Origin: Roseibium porphyridii
Lineage (GTDB): Bacteria > Pseudomonadota > Alphaproteobacteria > Rhizobiales > Stappiaceae
Assembly: GCF_026191725.2 (NCBI RefSeq)
Contig: NZ_CP120863.1
Span: 1,034,001 to 1,098,000, forward strand
Reading direction: 5' to 3'
DNA length: 64,000 bases
The position numbers and the translations under genes are program-made. Below the pieces are notes generated by a model, which was not told the origin of the DNA, ran no database searches, and saw only the letters and a program-made list of their open reading frames with translations. Below, piece after piece: positions 42,522 through 52,323 of the stretch. Numbering within the stretch: the stretch's first letter is position 1; every line of letters starts with the position of its first letter.

Positions 42522-43649
42522 ATGACGAACGAGATTGTAATCGCAGGCGACGTGATGTTTCGTCCGCGTTTCGACAACGTGTCGAGGGATTGCGAGCGTC
42601 TTATGGAACGTGTCGTCGAACTGACCCATCAGGGACAGTTGCAGCGGCAAGAAGGTAAGTCTCTTTTTGACCTTTATATCAAAGACGCCGAGCGGCGTTT
42701 GATCGACGCATTTTTTGCACGTGAGCTCTTTGAAGAGATTGAAACGCATTACTGTTACACATTTGAGATCGCATTCAGCTGGCCTCATGCGGATATGCGT
42801 TCCGATCTGGAGAAGCTCATATCTGCCGGGCAGGGCCAGCGGGCAATTCGGATCTGGCGACACTATCTGGCTTTGATCAAGCAGCACTATTGGGAGCTGA
42901 TTGCTGCGCGAAACCGTGGCTTCAAGAAAGCGCCCCATCTGAACGAAAGTGAAGCTGAGCAACGCGTTGACTGGGACCGTTGGACAGGGCGAGTTCCTGA
43001 ATACAAGGCCGACCTTCTGGCCATGATGGACACGGCGAAGGAATGTTTTGAGCGGGCAGGGGCAAGTCCTGCCCAATTTGAACGCCTTGCGTCAGAGCGC
43101 GACGAAGTTGCGGCAGAAGAACGCCGCGGTCCAAGCGGCAAGGTCGATCCAAGAAAAATCGATGAAGATGTCTTCTGGGAAATCGTCGGGCTTGCCGACG
43201 CCGACGGCCTGGGCGGACAGGTCGAACAGCTCGTAGAGCGCTTGGCCGGGTTCAAGGCGACGTCGATCAAGTCTTTCGACACTTTGCTACAGGAAAAGTG
43301 TGCCCTGGCGTACCGTGAAGACGTCTGGGCGCTTGCTTACCTTTTGAATGACGGTTGCTCGGATGATGACTTTGAAGGCTTCAGGTCTTGGTTGCTCCTG
43401 CAAGGCCGTGATGTATTCGAGGCCGTCCTGACCGACCCCGATGCTTTTCCGGTCTCCCGCTTTCAAGGAAAAGCCGGCAGTGCGATGGATCTGCGGATGG
43501 CACCAATGCAGGCCTTTGAGATGCGGCAGGGAAAAGCGCTTTCCCGCAAAGCAGTCAAAGTGCCCAATGTGGATCTTGTGGAATTCAATGATACCGAACT
43601 TGCCGACCGCTTTCCGAGAGTGAGCTCGGAACTCGCTCGCATCCGATGA
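42522..43649 (+). CDS. DUF4240 domain protein
   Basis: A 375-aa cytosolic protein of unknown function. Residues 1-180 are mainly helical and charged, with no family I recognise (VSRDCERLMERVVELTHQGQ near residue 18). At about 213-335 lies a DUF4240-like domain: DEDVFWEIVGLADADGLGGQ, then ALAYREDVWALAYLLNDGCS and FRSWLLLQGRDVFEAVLTDP. DUF4240 is best known from actinobacteria and scattered elsewhere. Start at 42522 rather than 42405, where the first 39 residues lack support. It converges on the OmpA-domain gene. Confidence 0.75.
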   Translation: MTNEIVIAGDVMFRPRFDNVSRDCERLMERVVELTHQGQLQRQEGKSLFDLYIKDAERRLIDAFFARELFEEIETHYCYTFEIAFSWPHADMRSDLEKLISAGQGQRAIRIWRHYLALIKQHYWELIAARNRGFKKAPHLNESEAEQRVDWDRWTGRVPEYKADLLAMMDTAKECFERAGASPAQFERLASERDEVAAEERRGPSGKVDPRKIDEDVFWEIVGLADADGLGGQVEQLVERLAGFKATSIKSFDTLLQEKCALAYREDVWALAYLLNDGCSDDDFEGFRSWLLLQGRDVFEAVLTDPDAFPVSRFQGKAGSAMDLRMAPMQAFEMRQGKALSRKAVKVPNVDLVEFNDTELADRFPRVSSELARIR

Positions 43650-43667
43650 ACAGGTGCAACCGGTCAC

Positions 43668-44708
43668 TTAGCGTTCGGTTAGCTTCAGCTCAATCCGTCG
43701 GTTCTTGGCAAGGGCGTCTGGTGTCTCTCCCGCTTCCAATGGCTGGAATTCTCCGAAGCCGGCAGCGACCAGCCGTTTGGGATCAACGCCCTTTTCGATG
43801 AGATAGCGCACGACGGAGATTGCACGCGCAGCAGAGAGTTCCCAGTTATTGCGAAGCCTGCCGGTTCCGGAAAGTGGCCGTGCATCGGTGTGGCCATCAA
43901 CACGCAGAACCCAATTGATTTCGTCGGGTATTTGCGCGCTCAGTTCCTGGATCGCCTCTGCCAGCTTGTCGAGCTCCTGTTCACCATCAGGGTTGATGTC
44001 TTCTTGTCCACTGTCGAACAAGACTTCGGACTGGAACACGAAACGGTCGCCGACAACCGAAATATCGGAGCGCTGCGACAGGATCTCGCGCAGGCGACCG
44101 AAGAAATCGGAGCGATAGCGCGACAATTCCTGAACGCGTTGCACAAGAGCCGCGTTGAGCCGGCGGCCGAGGCTGGCGATCTTCGCCTGGCTGTCGGCTT
44201 CCTTGGCCTCGGAGGCTTCAAGAGCTGCGTTCGCAGCTGCAATCTGACGGCGCAAGGCGGCAATTTGCTGGTTCAGCAGTTCGACCTGTGCCAAAGCTTC
44301 CTGACTGACCTGACGTTCATCGTCGAGGAGGTTTTCAAGACGAGTTGCGCGGCCACCGGCAGCGTCTGCTGCGCCCGAACTGCTTTCCAGGAGGCCGAGC
44401 AGTCGGGACTGCTCAGCTTCAGCATCCGAAAGGCTGGCTTGCAGCCCGAGGATGGTGTCCTCAAGCTCACCGGAGCTGGCGCGTTCCAGTGCCAACAATT
44501 CGGTCAATTCGCTGATTTGGGCATTGAGCCTGTTCAGCACAGTGTCCCGTCCGGACAGTTGCTGCGACAGGAAAAACTGCGCGATCATGAAGATCGACAA
44601 CAGGAAGATGATCACAAGCAGAAGCGTCGCCATGGCATCAACGAAGCCCGGCCAGTAGTCCGTAGACTGTGCCCGGCGGCGCGCTCTCAGTCCTGCCAGT
44701 CCGGCCAT
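43668..44708 (-). CDS. MotB/OmpA-domain peptidoglycan-binding protein with coiled coil
   Basis: Inner-membrane stator-like protein of 346 aa. One transmembrane helix at about 20-45 (FVDAMATLLLVIIFLLSIFM) contains an Asp where MotB has its proton-carrying Asp32. A long coiled coil spans about 50-200, and the OmpA peptidoglycan-binding domain about 215-340 (FVFQSEVLFDSGQEDINPDG, VDGHTDARPLSG, NWELSAARAISVVRYL). It starts 16 bases after the MotA/TolQ-like gene. The pair likely forms a proton-driven, wall-anchored complex of unknown job; it is separate from flagellar genes. Confidence 0.87.
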   Translation of the reverse strand: MAGLAGLRARRRAQSTDYWPGFVDAMATLLLVIIFLLSIFMIAQFFLSQQLSGRDTVLNRLNAQISELTELLALERASSGELEDTILGLQASLSDAEAEQSRLLGLLESSSGAADAAGGRATRLENLLDDERQVSQEALAQVELLNQQIAALRRQIAAANAALEASEAKEADSQAKIASLGRRLNAALVQRVQELSRYRSDFFGRLREILSQRSDISVVGDRFVFQSEVLFDSGQEDINPDGEQELDKLAEAIQELSAQIPDEINWVLRVDGHTDARPLSGTGRLRNNWELSAARAISVVRYLIEKGVDPKRLVAAGFGEFQPLEAGETPDALAKNRRIELKLTER

Positions 44709-44724
44709 TTCCGAAGTGCTCCCG

Positions 44725-45714
44725 TTATTCCTTGGCGCGGTCGAAGGCCGCGGCAATTGACGAGAGGAGGCTCTCTATGCGCTTTTGCTGTTCGCCCTGC
44801 TGCTCGGCCCAGTCGCGCATCATCTGCTGTTCGGAACGCACATGTTTGACAAGGCCCTGAATGCCTTCCGCTAAATTCGCCATCGCCTGCGCAGCATTCT
44901 TGCTGCCGCCATCCTCGACAGTTTTCTGGAGTGCTGTGATCGATGACTGAATCTGTTCAACACCTGGAGAATCGGTTGTGTTGAACAGCCCTTCTTCCGG
45001 GTCGATATCGGTGACCGTGGAGAGCCAGTCTTCCAGTTCGTTGTAGAACCGGTTCTGTGCCTGTCCGGCCTGAAGATCAAGAAAGCCGAGAACCAGCGAT
45101 CCGGTCAAACCGAAAAGGGATGATGAAAACGCGGTGCCCATGCCGGAGAGCGGTGCTTCCAGCCCGGCCTTGAGGTCTTCGAATATCACATTGGCATCGC
45201 CTGAGCCGACATCCAGCGATTGGATGGTAGCGCCGACCGAACTCACGGTCTGGAGCAGGCCCCAGAACGTGCCAAGCAGACCCAAAAACACCAGAAGCCC
45301 GGTCAAGTAGCGCGACATTTCCCGCGACTCTTCCAATCGCATGCCGATGGAGTCCAGGATGGACCGCGCCGTTGTCGGCGTCAGCGCCATATCACCGGCC
45401 TTGTTGCCGAGAAGGGCTGCCATAGGTGCCAGAAGCACAGGTGAGCGTGTCTCGAGGGCAGGATCGCCAATCCGAAAACTGTTGACCCACGAGATCTCCG
45501 GGAAAAGGCGAATGACGCGTCCGAACAGGAGCAAGATGCCGAAGACGCCAACCAGAACAATCAGCCCGTTCAGTCCGGGGTTGCTCATGAAGGCGGTTGA
45601 TATCTGGGGAAACAGGATGAAAGCGATGAAGGCAACGATCACCAGAAAGATGATCATGAAGGTCAGATAGGCCCTTGGGCTGGACAGGCTGTAGGGATCA
45701 AATTCACGGGCCAT
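44725..45714 (-). CDS. MotA/TolQ/ExbB-like proton-channel protein
   Basis: A 329-aa inner-membrane protein, partner of the OmpA-domain protein. Two hydrophobic helices near the N-terminus (AYLTFMIIFLVIVAFIAFIL; LNGLIVLVGVFGILLLFGRV) precede a cytoplasmic region, then the core channel helices LTGLLVFLGLLGTFWGLLQTV near 150 and MGTAFSSSLFGLTGSLVLGF near 200, the MotA_ExbB signature. A C-terminal cytoplasmic helical tail follows. ATG 45714 is used; a TTG at 45723 with AGGT upstream is possible. First gene of the two-gene operon. Confidence 0.87.
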   Translation of the reverse strand: MAREFDPYSLSSPRAYLTFMIIFLVIVAFIAFILFPQISTAFMSNPGLNGLIVLVGVFGILLLFGRVIRLFPEISWVNSFRIGDPALETRSPVLLAPMAALLGNKAGDMALTPTTARSILDSIGMRLEESREMSRYLTGLLVFLGLLGTFWGLLQTVSSVGATIQSLDVGSGDANVIFEDLKAGLEAPLSGMGTAFSSSLFGLTGSLVLGFLDLQAGQAQNRFYNELEDWLSTVTDIDPEEGLFNTTDSPGVEQIQSSITALQKTVEDGGSKNAAQAMANLAEGIQGLVKHVRSEQQMMRDWAEQQGEQQKRIESLLSSIAAAFDRAKE

Positions 45715-45822
45715 ATTGCGCAATCAAATACCTGAATTGGATGTAACTAATTGATAGCGTGATTTTTAAGGGCTTGGGAACCGTGAATCGTGACTGAAAC
45801 CTTAATAAAGTCTGGAAAGCTC

Positions 45823-45854
45823 AAAAACCGGCGCTCTGAAACAGGTGCGCCGGT
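45823..45854 (-). terminator. Terminator of the efp/suhB transcript
   Basis: Perfect 8-bp stem ACCGGCGC/GCGCCGGT (45827-45834 with 45847-45854), minus-strand T5 run, 28 bases after the suhB stop. Confidence 0.75.
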
Positions 45855-45881
45855 GAAGCATGTTGCTGGTTTTCAGGAAGA

Positions 45882-46688
45882 TCAGTCCTGCGCAGGAGCT
45901 TCGGCCTTCTTCAAAAGACGCAGCAGCTGTTTGTGGGCATCTTCGTTGCCGACAACAATATCGCCGCTTTCCAGCATCTTCGGCTTGCCGGACAGATCGC
46001 TGACGAAACCGCCGGCCTCGCGCACCATGAGGATGCCCGCGGCAATGTCCCAGGAATTGAGATTTCGCTCCCAGTAACCGTCGAGGCGGCCGGACGCAGT
46101 CCAGGCCAGATCAAGCGATGCTGCACCGAAACGCCTGATGCCCGCCACTTCCGGCATAACATATCTGAGTTCGCGCAGGGAGCGGCCGTGGTCGCCCATG
46201 CCGATGAACGGCAATCCCGTGCCGAACACCATGTCATTCAGATCGGTCCGACCGGCAACGCGCAGTCGGCGATCGTTCAGAAAGGCACCCCGCCCGCGTT
46301 CGGCTGTGTAAAGCTCGTCCATGACGGGGTTGAAGATCACCCCGGCGACGATCTCTCCCGCGCGCTCAAGCGCAATAGAAGTCGAGAAGATCGGAATGCC
46401 ATGAAGAAAGTTGGTGGTGCCGTCGAGCGGGTCAATGTGCCAACGATGCTGACCGTCCGAGCCGTCAACTTCGCCGCTTTCTTCCATCACCAGGCCGAAA
46501 GTCGGGCGGGCTTTTGTCAGCTCTCCGCGAACGATTTCCTCAGCACGGCGATCTGCAGCAGAGACAAAGTCTCCCGGGCCTTTGCGGGAGACCTGAAGGT
46601 TTTCCACTTCACCGAAATCACGGACCAGGGAACGCCCTGCCTTGATCGCGGCTTGGGTCATGACATTGAGGAGAGCTGTGCGGGCCAT
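45882..46688 (-). CDS. suhB: Inositol-1-monophosphatase SuhB
   Basis: Mg-dependent phosphatase of 268 aa. Metal-site motifs: MEESGE near residue 68, DPLDGTTNFLHGIPIFSTSI near 85 and NSWDIAAGILMVREAGG near 210, all intact. This is the SuhB branch, distinct from the HisN-like gene at 3311-4114 that has TRAF in place of TNFL. SuhB also binds RNA polymerase antitermination complexes in E. coli; whether that applies here is unknown. It follows efp by about 75 bases on the same strand. Confidence 0.92.
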   Translation of the reverse strand: MARTALLNVMTQAAIKAGRSLVRDFGEVENLQVSRKGPGDFVSAADRRAEEIVRGELTKARPTFGLVMEESGEVDGSDGQHRWHIDPLDGTTNFLHGIPIFSTSIALERAGEIVAGVIFNPVMDELYTAERGRGAFLNDRRLRVAGRTDLNDMVFGTGLPFIGMGDHGRSLRELRYVMPEVAGIRRFGAASLDLAWTASGRLDGYWERNLNSWDIAAGILMVREAGGFVSDLSGKPKMLESGDIVVGNEDAHKQLLRLLKKAEAPAQD

Positions 46689-46761
46689 GAATTATCACTT
46701 TTTGTTGGGCGCCGCCCGGACGGGTCCGGACACGCCAAAGGAAATTGCCAAATAAGGTGGC

Positions 46762-47325
46762 TCAATCAGCGCGACGGACGTATTCCAGCGTGCCCGTATC
46801 GACGATGATTTTTTCACCAGCCGTAATGAAAGGCGGGACCATGACGCGGACGCCGTTTTCCATGAGTGCCGGTTTATAGGACGAGGACTGGGTCTGTCCC
46901 TTGACGACGGCATCGGCTTCGCTGATTTCCAGGGTCACATGTTGCGGCAGAGTGATACCGATCGGACGGTCTTCATGCAGTTCGACGGTGACCATCATGC
47001 CGTCCTGAAGGAAGGCTGCGCGATCTCCGACGAATTCCGATTGCAGTTCAAGCTGCTCGTAGGTTTCGGTATCCATGAAGATCAGCATGTCGTCCTGGGT
47101 ATAAAGGTACTGGAAATCCTTTTGTTCCAGACGGACGCGCTCGACCTTGTCTTCAGAGCGGAAACGCTCGTTCAGCTTCCGGCCATCGAGCAAGTTTTTC
47201 ATTTCGACCTGGGCGAAAGCACCGCCCTTGCCTGGCTTGACGTGCTGAACCTTGACAACGGCCCAAAGCGTATCTTGATGCTGCAGCACGTTACCGGGCT
47301 TGATTTCGTTTCCGTTGATTTTCAT
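46762..47325 (-). CDS. efp: Elongation factor P
   Basis: Translation factor of 187 aa that relieves ribosome stalling at polyproline. Starts [20 protein letters not shown]; the modified residue is Lys in [14 protein letters not shown] near residue 34, so the lysine-type modification (EpmA/EpmB) is expected, but those genes are not in the window. Full three-domain length, with [19 protein letters not shown] and [12 protein letters not shown]. The upstream frame to 47418 is not part of it. Confidence 0.96.
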   Translation of the reverse strand: MKINGNEIKPGNVLQHQDTLWAVVKVQHVKPGKGGAFAQVEMKNLLDGRKLNERFRSEDKVERVRLEQKDFQYLYTQDDMLIFMDTETYEQLELQSEFVGDRAAFLQDGMMVTVELHEDRPIGITLPQHVTLEISEADAVVKGQTQSSSYKPALMENGVRVMVPPFITAGEKIIVDTGTLEYVRRAD

Positions 47326-47501
47326 GGAACGACCGACTTGTTGATTTGTTTGGATCTGGAACGGCGCATGGAACAGCGGACGCTGGGGCACCGAAAATTG
47401 CTGGCGCCTGTCCACCACAAAAGTGCGCAGGTTTCAAGGAAAAAAGGCAATTTTGGTTCAGCGAGGGCCTTTGCACCGTGAAGTTTCGAGGGCAAAAGGC
47501 G

Positions 47502-48635
47502 TTAAGGTGTTTCGGCTGCCGGATCTTCGGACGGTGCCATCAACGTTGCTGAATACTGTTCTGCCAGCTTGCGAGCGTTTTCCATGGTTGTTTCGTCCAG
47601 ACTGTCGACGATCTGATCGAGATTGAGATCAGAAACGCCAAGCGTGCGGGCAATGAGGTGCCAGCCAGCGGCCGCGGCGAAATCCTGTTCCCGGCCTCTT
47701 CCGAAGGCGTAGATGCGTGCAAGCCTGTTCATTGCGACCGGGTTGCCTGACGTGGCTGCGCGTTCGAACCAGTCAGAAGCTTCTGCTTCGTCCGGATCAA
47801 CGCCCTTTCCCTGAAAGCGCAGGATACCGTAATAGACCTGCGCTGATGTGTGCCCACGCCGTGCTGCCCTGCCCATCCAGAAAGCGCCTTGGCCCGGATC
47901 GTTCAGGCCGCTCTGGGCTTCAAGATAGGAAAGGGCGAGGGCATATTGAGCTTCCGGATCGTTCAGTTGAGCTGCTTCTTCCAGGAGTTCTCTCGCCCTT
48001 TGTTCGTTGAAGGGGCGGCCTTCGCCTTCCTGATAAAGCAGCGCGAGATTGTAGAGTGCCGAAGCGTTGCCCGCATTGGCTGCCTGTTCAAAGAGATCGG
48101 CCGCCTTCTTCTTGTCGACGTCGACGCCATCTCCCAACAGATAGAACTGGGCGAGTTGCATCGCTGAGCCGTTGTCGCCCTTGTCCGCAGCAAGACGGTA
48201 CCAGTCAGCAGCCTTGGTTTTGTCCTGCTTGATCCCGAGGCCTGCCTCATGCAGCACGCCCAGCAATGCCTGGGCGGACTGGTCTCCGCCTTCGGCAAGC
48301 GGTGTCGCCAGGCCGAGCGCTGTCAAAAACCAACCTCGTTGAAAAGCCGCATAAGCTGTGGTTGCGTCCGCGGTTTCGTCCTCGGACAGCTTGGGCGGCC
48401 CTGCATCGACGATGCTCAAAAGGGTCTTGTCGGCGGTGGTCACATCGATCAAAACCGGAAGCGGTTTGTCCGGATCGTTTTCGGCCGGCTGGTTTTCTTC
48501 AGTTTCCTTTTCTCCCGTCTCTTTTGCCAGGGCTTCAGACCATGATGCGACAGATGAAAAACCCGTCAAGATACCACTCAGCACCAGGATCCCGGTCCAG
48601 CTTCTCAAGCTAAGATTTGTCCCAACTAACGGCAT
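47502..48635 (-). CDS. Exported Sel1-repeat protein
   Basis: A 377-aa protein with an N-terminal signal or anchor (LRSWTGILVLSGILTGFSSV), an acidic linker to residue 70, then at least six Sel1-type repeats (AQALLGVLHEAGLGIKQDKT, AMQLAQFYLLGDGVDVDKKK, ALYNLALLYQEGEGRPFNEQ, AQVYYGILRFQGKGVDPDEA, AMNRLARIYAFGRGREQDFA). Sel1 proteins organise envelope complexes, e.g. exopolysaccharide or cell-cycle factors. Start at 48635 with GGAG 8 bases upstream. Twenty bases separate it from the ThiE-like gene. Confidence 0.87.
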   Translation of the reverse strand: MPLVGTNLSLRSWTGILVLSGILTGFSSVASWSEALAKETGEKETEENQPAENDPDKPLPVLIDVTTADKTLLSIVDAGPPKLSEDETADATTAYAAFQRGWFLTALGLATPLAEGGDQSAQALLGVLHEAGLGIKQDKTKAADWYRLAADKGDNGSAMQLAQFYLLGDGVDVDKKKAADLFEQAANAGNASALYNLALLYQEGEGRPFNEQRARELLEEAAQLNDPEAQYALALSYLEAQSGLNDPGQGAFWMGRAARRGHTSAQVYYGILRFQGKGVDPDEAEASDWFERAATSGNPVAMNRLARIYAFGRGREQDFAAAAGWHLIARTLGVSDLNLDQIVDSLDETTMENARKLAEQYSATLMAPSEDPAAETP

Positions 48636-48654
48636 AGATCCGGCTCCGGCTTTT

Positions 48655-49302
48655 TTAAGTCTGATCGATATCGGGAAATGGATGAGCGTCCAATATTTTG
48701 TTTGCCTCGGCAATCAGGTCGGATGTGTCTCGATCAGACTGCCAAATGACATCCTTGACCGCAACAAAGTCGGCTCCTGTTGCCGCGACCTCGGCCAAGG
48801 TCTCCATGGAGTTTCCTGCAAGTGCGACACAGGGTGTTTCGAAAAGCTCGGCCCACCAGGAGGCGGAAGAAAGCGTCTTGGCATGTGCATTTTCCTTTTC
48901 GGCCAAATCCAGTTTGCCGAAGAAGAGATAGTCTACGCCGGTTTCCGCCCATTCCATGGCATCGTGCTTGAGCTTTGTGCCTCCCGTTCCGACAATACGC
49001 TCGGGCTGGAAGCTCTCAACGGCGAGTTTCAGGTCATCCAGAGATGTGTCGACGTGGACGCCATCGGCACCGGACCGGCCGGCTGCCTGTGTGTCGCGAT
49101 AGACGATCGCCGCAGCTCCTCCCTTTTGAATAATGGGAACGAGCGTTTCAGCTGTTGTTTGCAGATCCTTTGTGTTTGCGCCAGGCATATAGATGAGCAC
49201 ACAGGCGATATCACCACCTGCAAAGGCCTGATCGAGTTTGCCTGTCAGTTCGGCCAGATCGAATTCCGGCGGCGTAACGAGAAATAGGCGCGGGCGGTTC
49301 AC
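48655..49302 (-). CDS. Thiamine-phosphate synthase-like (ThiE/TenI-type) protein
   Basis: A TIM-barrel protein of 215 aa with TMP-TENI marks: RPRLFLVTPPEFDLAEL at the start, AAIVYRDTQAAGRSGADGVHVD near residue 80, IVGTGGTKLKHDAMEWAETGVDYLFFG near 115 and a late GADFVAVKDVIW. Usual ThiE catalyses HMP-PP plus thiazole phosphate to thiamine phosphate, but the standard phosphate-binding segments are poorly kept, so it may be a paralogue. Its fixed position after fba is typical of this order. Start is uncertain: GTG 49302, GTG 49326 or TTG 49356. Confidence 0.75.
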   Translation of the reverse strand: MNRPRLFLVTPPEFDLAELTGKLDQAFAGGDIACVLIYMPGANTKDLQTTAETLVPIIQKGGAAAIVYRDTQAAGRSGADGVHVDTSLDDLKLAVESFQPERIVGTGGTKLKHDAMEWAETGVDYLFFGKLDLAEKENAHAKTLSSASWWAELFETPCVALAGNSMETLAEVAATGADFVAVKDVIWQSDRDTSDLIAEANKILDAHPFPDIDQT

Positions 49303-49355
49303 GGTGGTCAGGTCCTGTTCAATCACAAATCGGGTTCTTGTCCCTAAAGACGGCA

Positions 49356-49380
49356 AAAGAGGGACGCAAGGCCCCTCTTT
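49356..49380 (-). terminator. Terminator of fba
   Basis: Minus strand AAAGAGGG, 8-base loop, TCCCTCTTT, with TTTT at the end; 40 bases past the fba stop. It implies partial separation of fba from the ThiE-like gene. Confidence 0.6.
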
Positions 49381-49419
49381 CGAGAAAGTGAATGAATTGA
49401 CGTCCCGGGATACGGGATG

Positions 49420-50487
49420 TCAGTCCGTTTTTGGATCGAGGCTGCCGGACTGGTAGCGGGCAGCCATATCGGCCAGGGTAATGATTTTCTTGATCTTGGA
49501 TGCCTGACCAGCCGTGTTGAACGCTTCCAGCCGCTGGATGCAAAGCTTCTGCATCGCATCGCGCGCAGGCTTCAGGTATTTGCGCGGATCAAACTCGGAC
49601 GGGTTTTCGGCAAAAACGCGACGGATTTGGCCGGTAATCGCCATCCGGTTGTCGGTGTCGATGTTGACCTTGCGCACGCCGTTCTTGATGCCGCGCTGGA
49701 TTTCCTCGACGGGGACACCCCAAGTCTGGGGCATTTCACCACCATATTGGTTGATGATGTCCTGGAGATCCTGCGGGACGGACGATGACCCGTGCATCAC
49801 GAGATGGGTGTCCGGAAGGCGGCGGTGAATCTCCTCGATAACGTTCATCGCCAGGATTTCCCCGTCAGGCTGACGCGTGAACTTATAAGCGCCGTGGCTT
49901 GTGCCCATTGCGATCGCGAGCGCGTCGACCTTGGTTTCCTTGACGAACTTTACAGCTTCCTCAGGGTCGGTCAGCAGTTGATCCTGGCTCAGTTTGCCTT
50001 CCGCGCCGTGGCCGTCTTCCTTGTCGCCCATGCCGGTTTCGAGTGATCCGAGGACACCCAGTTCGCCCTCAACGGAAATACCGCCAAGATGAGCCATGTC
50101 AGTCACCGTTTTGGTGACGCCGACATTGTAGTCCCAGCTGGCAGGGGTTTTGCCATCCGCTTCAAGCGAGCCATCCATCATCACGGATGTGAAGCCGGCC
50201 TGGATGGCGCTCATGCAAGTTTGCGGTGCGTTGCCATGGTCCAGATGGACGCAGACTGGGATGTGCGGATAAATCTCCACAACGGCATCCATCATGTGTT
50301 TCAGCATGACGTCATGTGCATATGCACGTGCGCCGCGGGAGGCCTGAATGATCACCGGAGCGTCTGTCTGATCGGCCGCAGCCATGATCGCCAGCGCCTG
50401 CTCCATATTGTTGATGTTGAATGCGGGAACGCCGTAGTCGTTTTCCGCTGCGTGGTCCAACAGCTGGCGAAGGGTGATACGTGCCAT
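49420..50487 (-). CDS. fba: Fructose-bisphosphate aldolase class II
   Basis: Zinc-dependent aldolase interconverting fructose-1,6-bisphosphate with DHAP and glyceraldehyde-3-phosphate. The 355-aa product begins [20 protein letters not shown]; zinc ligand His in CVHLDHGN near residue 83, [17 protein letters not shown] near 108, GTSHGAYKF near 200, and the phosphate site [10 protein letters not shown] near 285. The 355-residue length and calvin-type features mark the subtype seen in proteobacterial cbb or gluconeogenic clusters. GGGGAGA precedes the ATG. Part of the tkt-gap-pgk-fba array. Confidence 0.95.
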   Translation of the reverse strand: MARITLRQLLDHAAENDYGVPAFNINNMEQALAIMAAADQTDAPVIIQASRGARAYAHDVMLKHMMDAVVEIYPHIPVCVHLDHGNAPQTCMSAIQAGFTSVMMDGSLEADGKTPASWDYNVGVTKTVTDMAHLGGISVEGELGVLGSLETGMGDKEDGHGAEGKLSQDQLLTDPEEAVKFVKETKVDALAIAMGTSHGAYKFTRQPDGEILAMNVIEEIHRRLPDTHLVMHGSSSVPQDLQDIINQYGGEMPQTWGVPVEEIQRGIKNGVRKVNIDTDNRMAITGQIRRVFAENPSEFDPRKYLKPARDAMQKLCIQRLEAFNTAGQASKIKKIITLADMAARYQSGSLDPKTD

Positions 50488-50717
50488 TAAAGTCTCCCCT
50501 GATCCGGTGTCTGCGAAACGAGCCTTACCATAACAAGTATTCGCGTTGCCGGTGTTGCGGTGCGTCAATCATCGGTGTTTCTATCAAGATTTTCCGGCGT
50601 TGAAAGAGGGCCTTATCGGTTAAATCAATTTAAATACAAAGACATGGCAGAAATTTCACTCCCGTATTTAATTTGGAAATAAAAATAAATTTGCTGCCGG
50701 ACCTGTATCAGCTTCGA

Positions 50718-51089
50718 TCATGTGCTCGGGGAACTGATATCAACGAATGTACCTGCCGGATCACGCAGGATCATGCGCCGCTGGCCATAAGGCATTTCCC
50801 GGGGAGCTTCGACGATGTTTGCATTTTGCGCGAGCGCCTTTTCATAGACGGCATCACAATCATCAACGACAAATGTCAGGATTACTCCGGCAGGGGCCCG
50901 CTGGGCCCTTGCCGGAACAATCTCGCTTGATTGCTTGAGGATACCAAGTTCCAGGGCCGGGTTATTCGGGTCGGCAAGATTGACGAACCAGTCCGCGGAA
51001 AATCGCGGTTCGAAGCCTAGAATCTCCTGATAGAAGGCTGCTGTCACGGCAACCTCCTCCGTCAGGATGTTTGTGAAACTTCGCTGCAT
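50718..51089 (-). CDS. VOC-family (glyoxalase/bleomycin-resistance fold) protein
   Basis: A 123-aa single-module VOC protein: SFTNILTEEVAVTAAFYQEI, LGFEPRFSADWFVNLADP near residue 25, and MPYGQRRMILRDPAGTFVDI near 100. These carry the beta-alpha-beta-beta-beta repeats, although the metal-ligand histidine/glutamate set is not clear. Substrate unknown. It sits between fba and pgk on the same strand, an insertion in the glycolytic array. Confidence 0.85.
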   Translation of the reverse strand: MQRSFTNILTEEVAVTAAFYQEILGFEPRFSADWFVNLADPNNPALELGILKQSSEIVPARAQRAPAGVILTFVVDDCDAVYEKALAQNANIVEAPREMPYGQRRMILRDPAGTFVDISSPST

Positions 51090-51115
51090 GACGGTTCTCC
51101 TGCTGATCTTGTCAG

Positions 51116-52309
51116 TTAGGCTTCAAGCGCTTTGACGCCGGGAAGTTCCTTGCCTTCCAGCCACTCAAGGAAGGCACCTCCTGCTGTCGAGACATAGGAA
51201 AAATCATCGGCCGCACCAGCATGATTGAGAGCTGCGACCGTGTCGCCACCACCAGCAACCGAATTGAGCTTGCCGGCCTTGGTGTTGGCGGCGGCATGCC
51301 TTGCTGCAGCAACTGTTGCCGTATCGAAAGGTTCAATCTCAAACGCACCGAGCGGACCGTTCCAAACCAGCGTTTTGGCCGTATCGATCTTGGATGCGAC
51401 GGTTTCGATCGATGCCACACCGACATCAAGGATCATGCCGTCTGCAGGTATCGCATCCAATGAAACGGTTTCGTTTTCAGCGCCAGCCTTGAATTCCCGC
51501 GCGACCACTGCATCCGCCGGCAGGACGATTTCGCAACTGGCTGCTTCCGCAGCTGACATGATCCTCTTGGCCGTATCGGCAAGGTCGTGCTCGCAGAGTG
51601 ATTTCCCAACATTGACGCCCTTGGCTGCGAGGAACGTGTTGGCCATGCCGCCACCGATCACCAGCATGTCGACTTTGGAGACGAGGTTCTCCAGAAGATC
51701 AATCTTTGAAGACACTTTCGCACCGCCGACAACGGCTAGGACCGGCCGTTTAGGGTCGCCGAGCGCAGAGCTGAGCGCTTCAAGTTCCGCCTGCATTGTC
51801 CGTCCCGCGTAAGCCGGCAACAGTTTGGCAATGCCTTCTGTGGAGCCGTGGGCACGGTGTGCTGCGGAGAACGCATCGTTCACGTAGAGGTCGCCATTTG
51901 ACGCCAGGGCCTCTGCGAAAGACGGGTCGTTCTTTTCCTCGCCCTTGTGAAAACGCGTGTTTTCAAGAAGCAGGACATCACCATTTGACATTGCGGATAC
52001 GGCGTCAGATGCGGCCGGGCCGATGCAATCATCCGCAAAGCCGACCGTTTTGCCGAGCAGACTGGAGACTGCGGGTGCAACCGGTGCAAGCGACATGGAT
52101 GCCACCCGCTCGCCTTTCGGGCGGCCGAAATGAGCCAGCAGCACGACCTTTGCGCCCTTTTCAGAGAGTTCGCGGATTGTCGGCAGAACACGTTCAATAC
52201 GTGTGGTGTCTGTGACTTTGCCGCCGTCCATCGGCACATTCAGATCTACACGGACGAGAACCCGTTTTCCGGTAATGTCGTTGATATTGTCGAGTGTATT
52301 GAAAGCCAT
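51116..52309 (-). CDS. pgk: Phosphoglycerate kinase
   Basis: ATP-forming step from 1,3-bisphosphoglycerate to 3-phosphoglycerate. The 397-aa protein begins [20 protein letters not shown] with the VRVDLNVPM substrate motif, [11 protein letters not shown] near residue 60, a [16 protein letters not shown] segment near 195, and VVAGGGDT-type nucleotide site ([17 protein letters not shown]) near 350. AGGTG precedes the ATG at 52309. The frame is open well upstream (to 52612) through the LysE gene, which is chance. Confidence 0.96.
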   Translation of the reverse strand: MAFNTLDNINDITGKRVLVRVDLNVPMDGGKVTDTTRIERVLPTIRELSEKGAKVVLLAHFGRPKGERVASMSLAPVAPAVSSLLGKTVGFADDCIGPAASDAVSAMSNGDVLLLENTRFHKGEEKNDPSFAEALASNGDLYVNDAFSAAHRAHGSTEGIAKLLPAYAGRTMQAELEALSSALGDPKRPVLAVVGGAKVSSKIDLLENLVSKVDMLVIGGGMANTFLAAKGVNVGKSLCEHDLADTAKRIMSAAEAASCEIVLPADAVVAREFKAGAENETVSLDAIPADGMILDVGVASIETVASKIDTAKTLVWNGPLGAFEIEPFDTATVAAARHAAANTKAGKLNSVAGGGDTVAALNHAGAADDFSYVSTAGGAFLEWLEGKELPGVKALEA

Positions 52310-52323
52310 GGGAACACCTGTTG

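Noticed and set aside
43668-45714. Zorya-like defence system
   Set aside because: The ZorA/ZorB resemblance is limited to the stator fold. No helicase/nuclease ZorC, D or E is beside it, and lengths fit the generic alphaproteobacterial pair.
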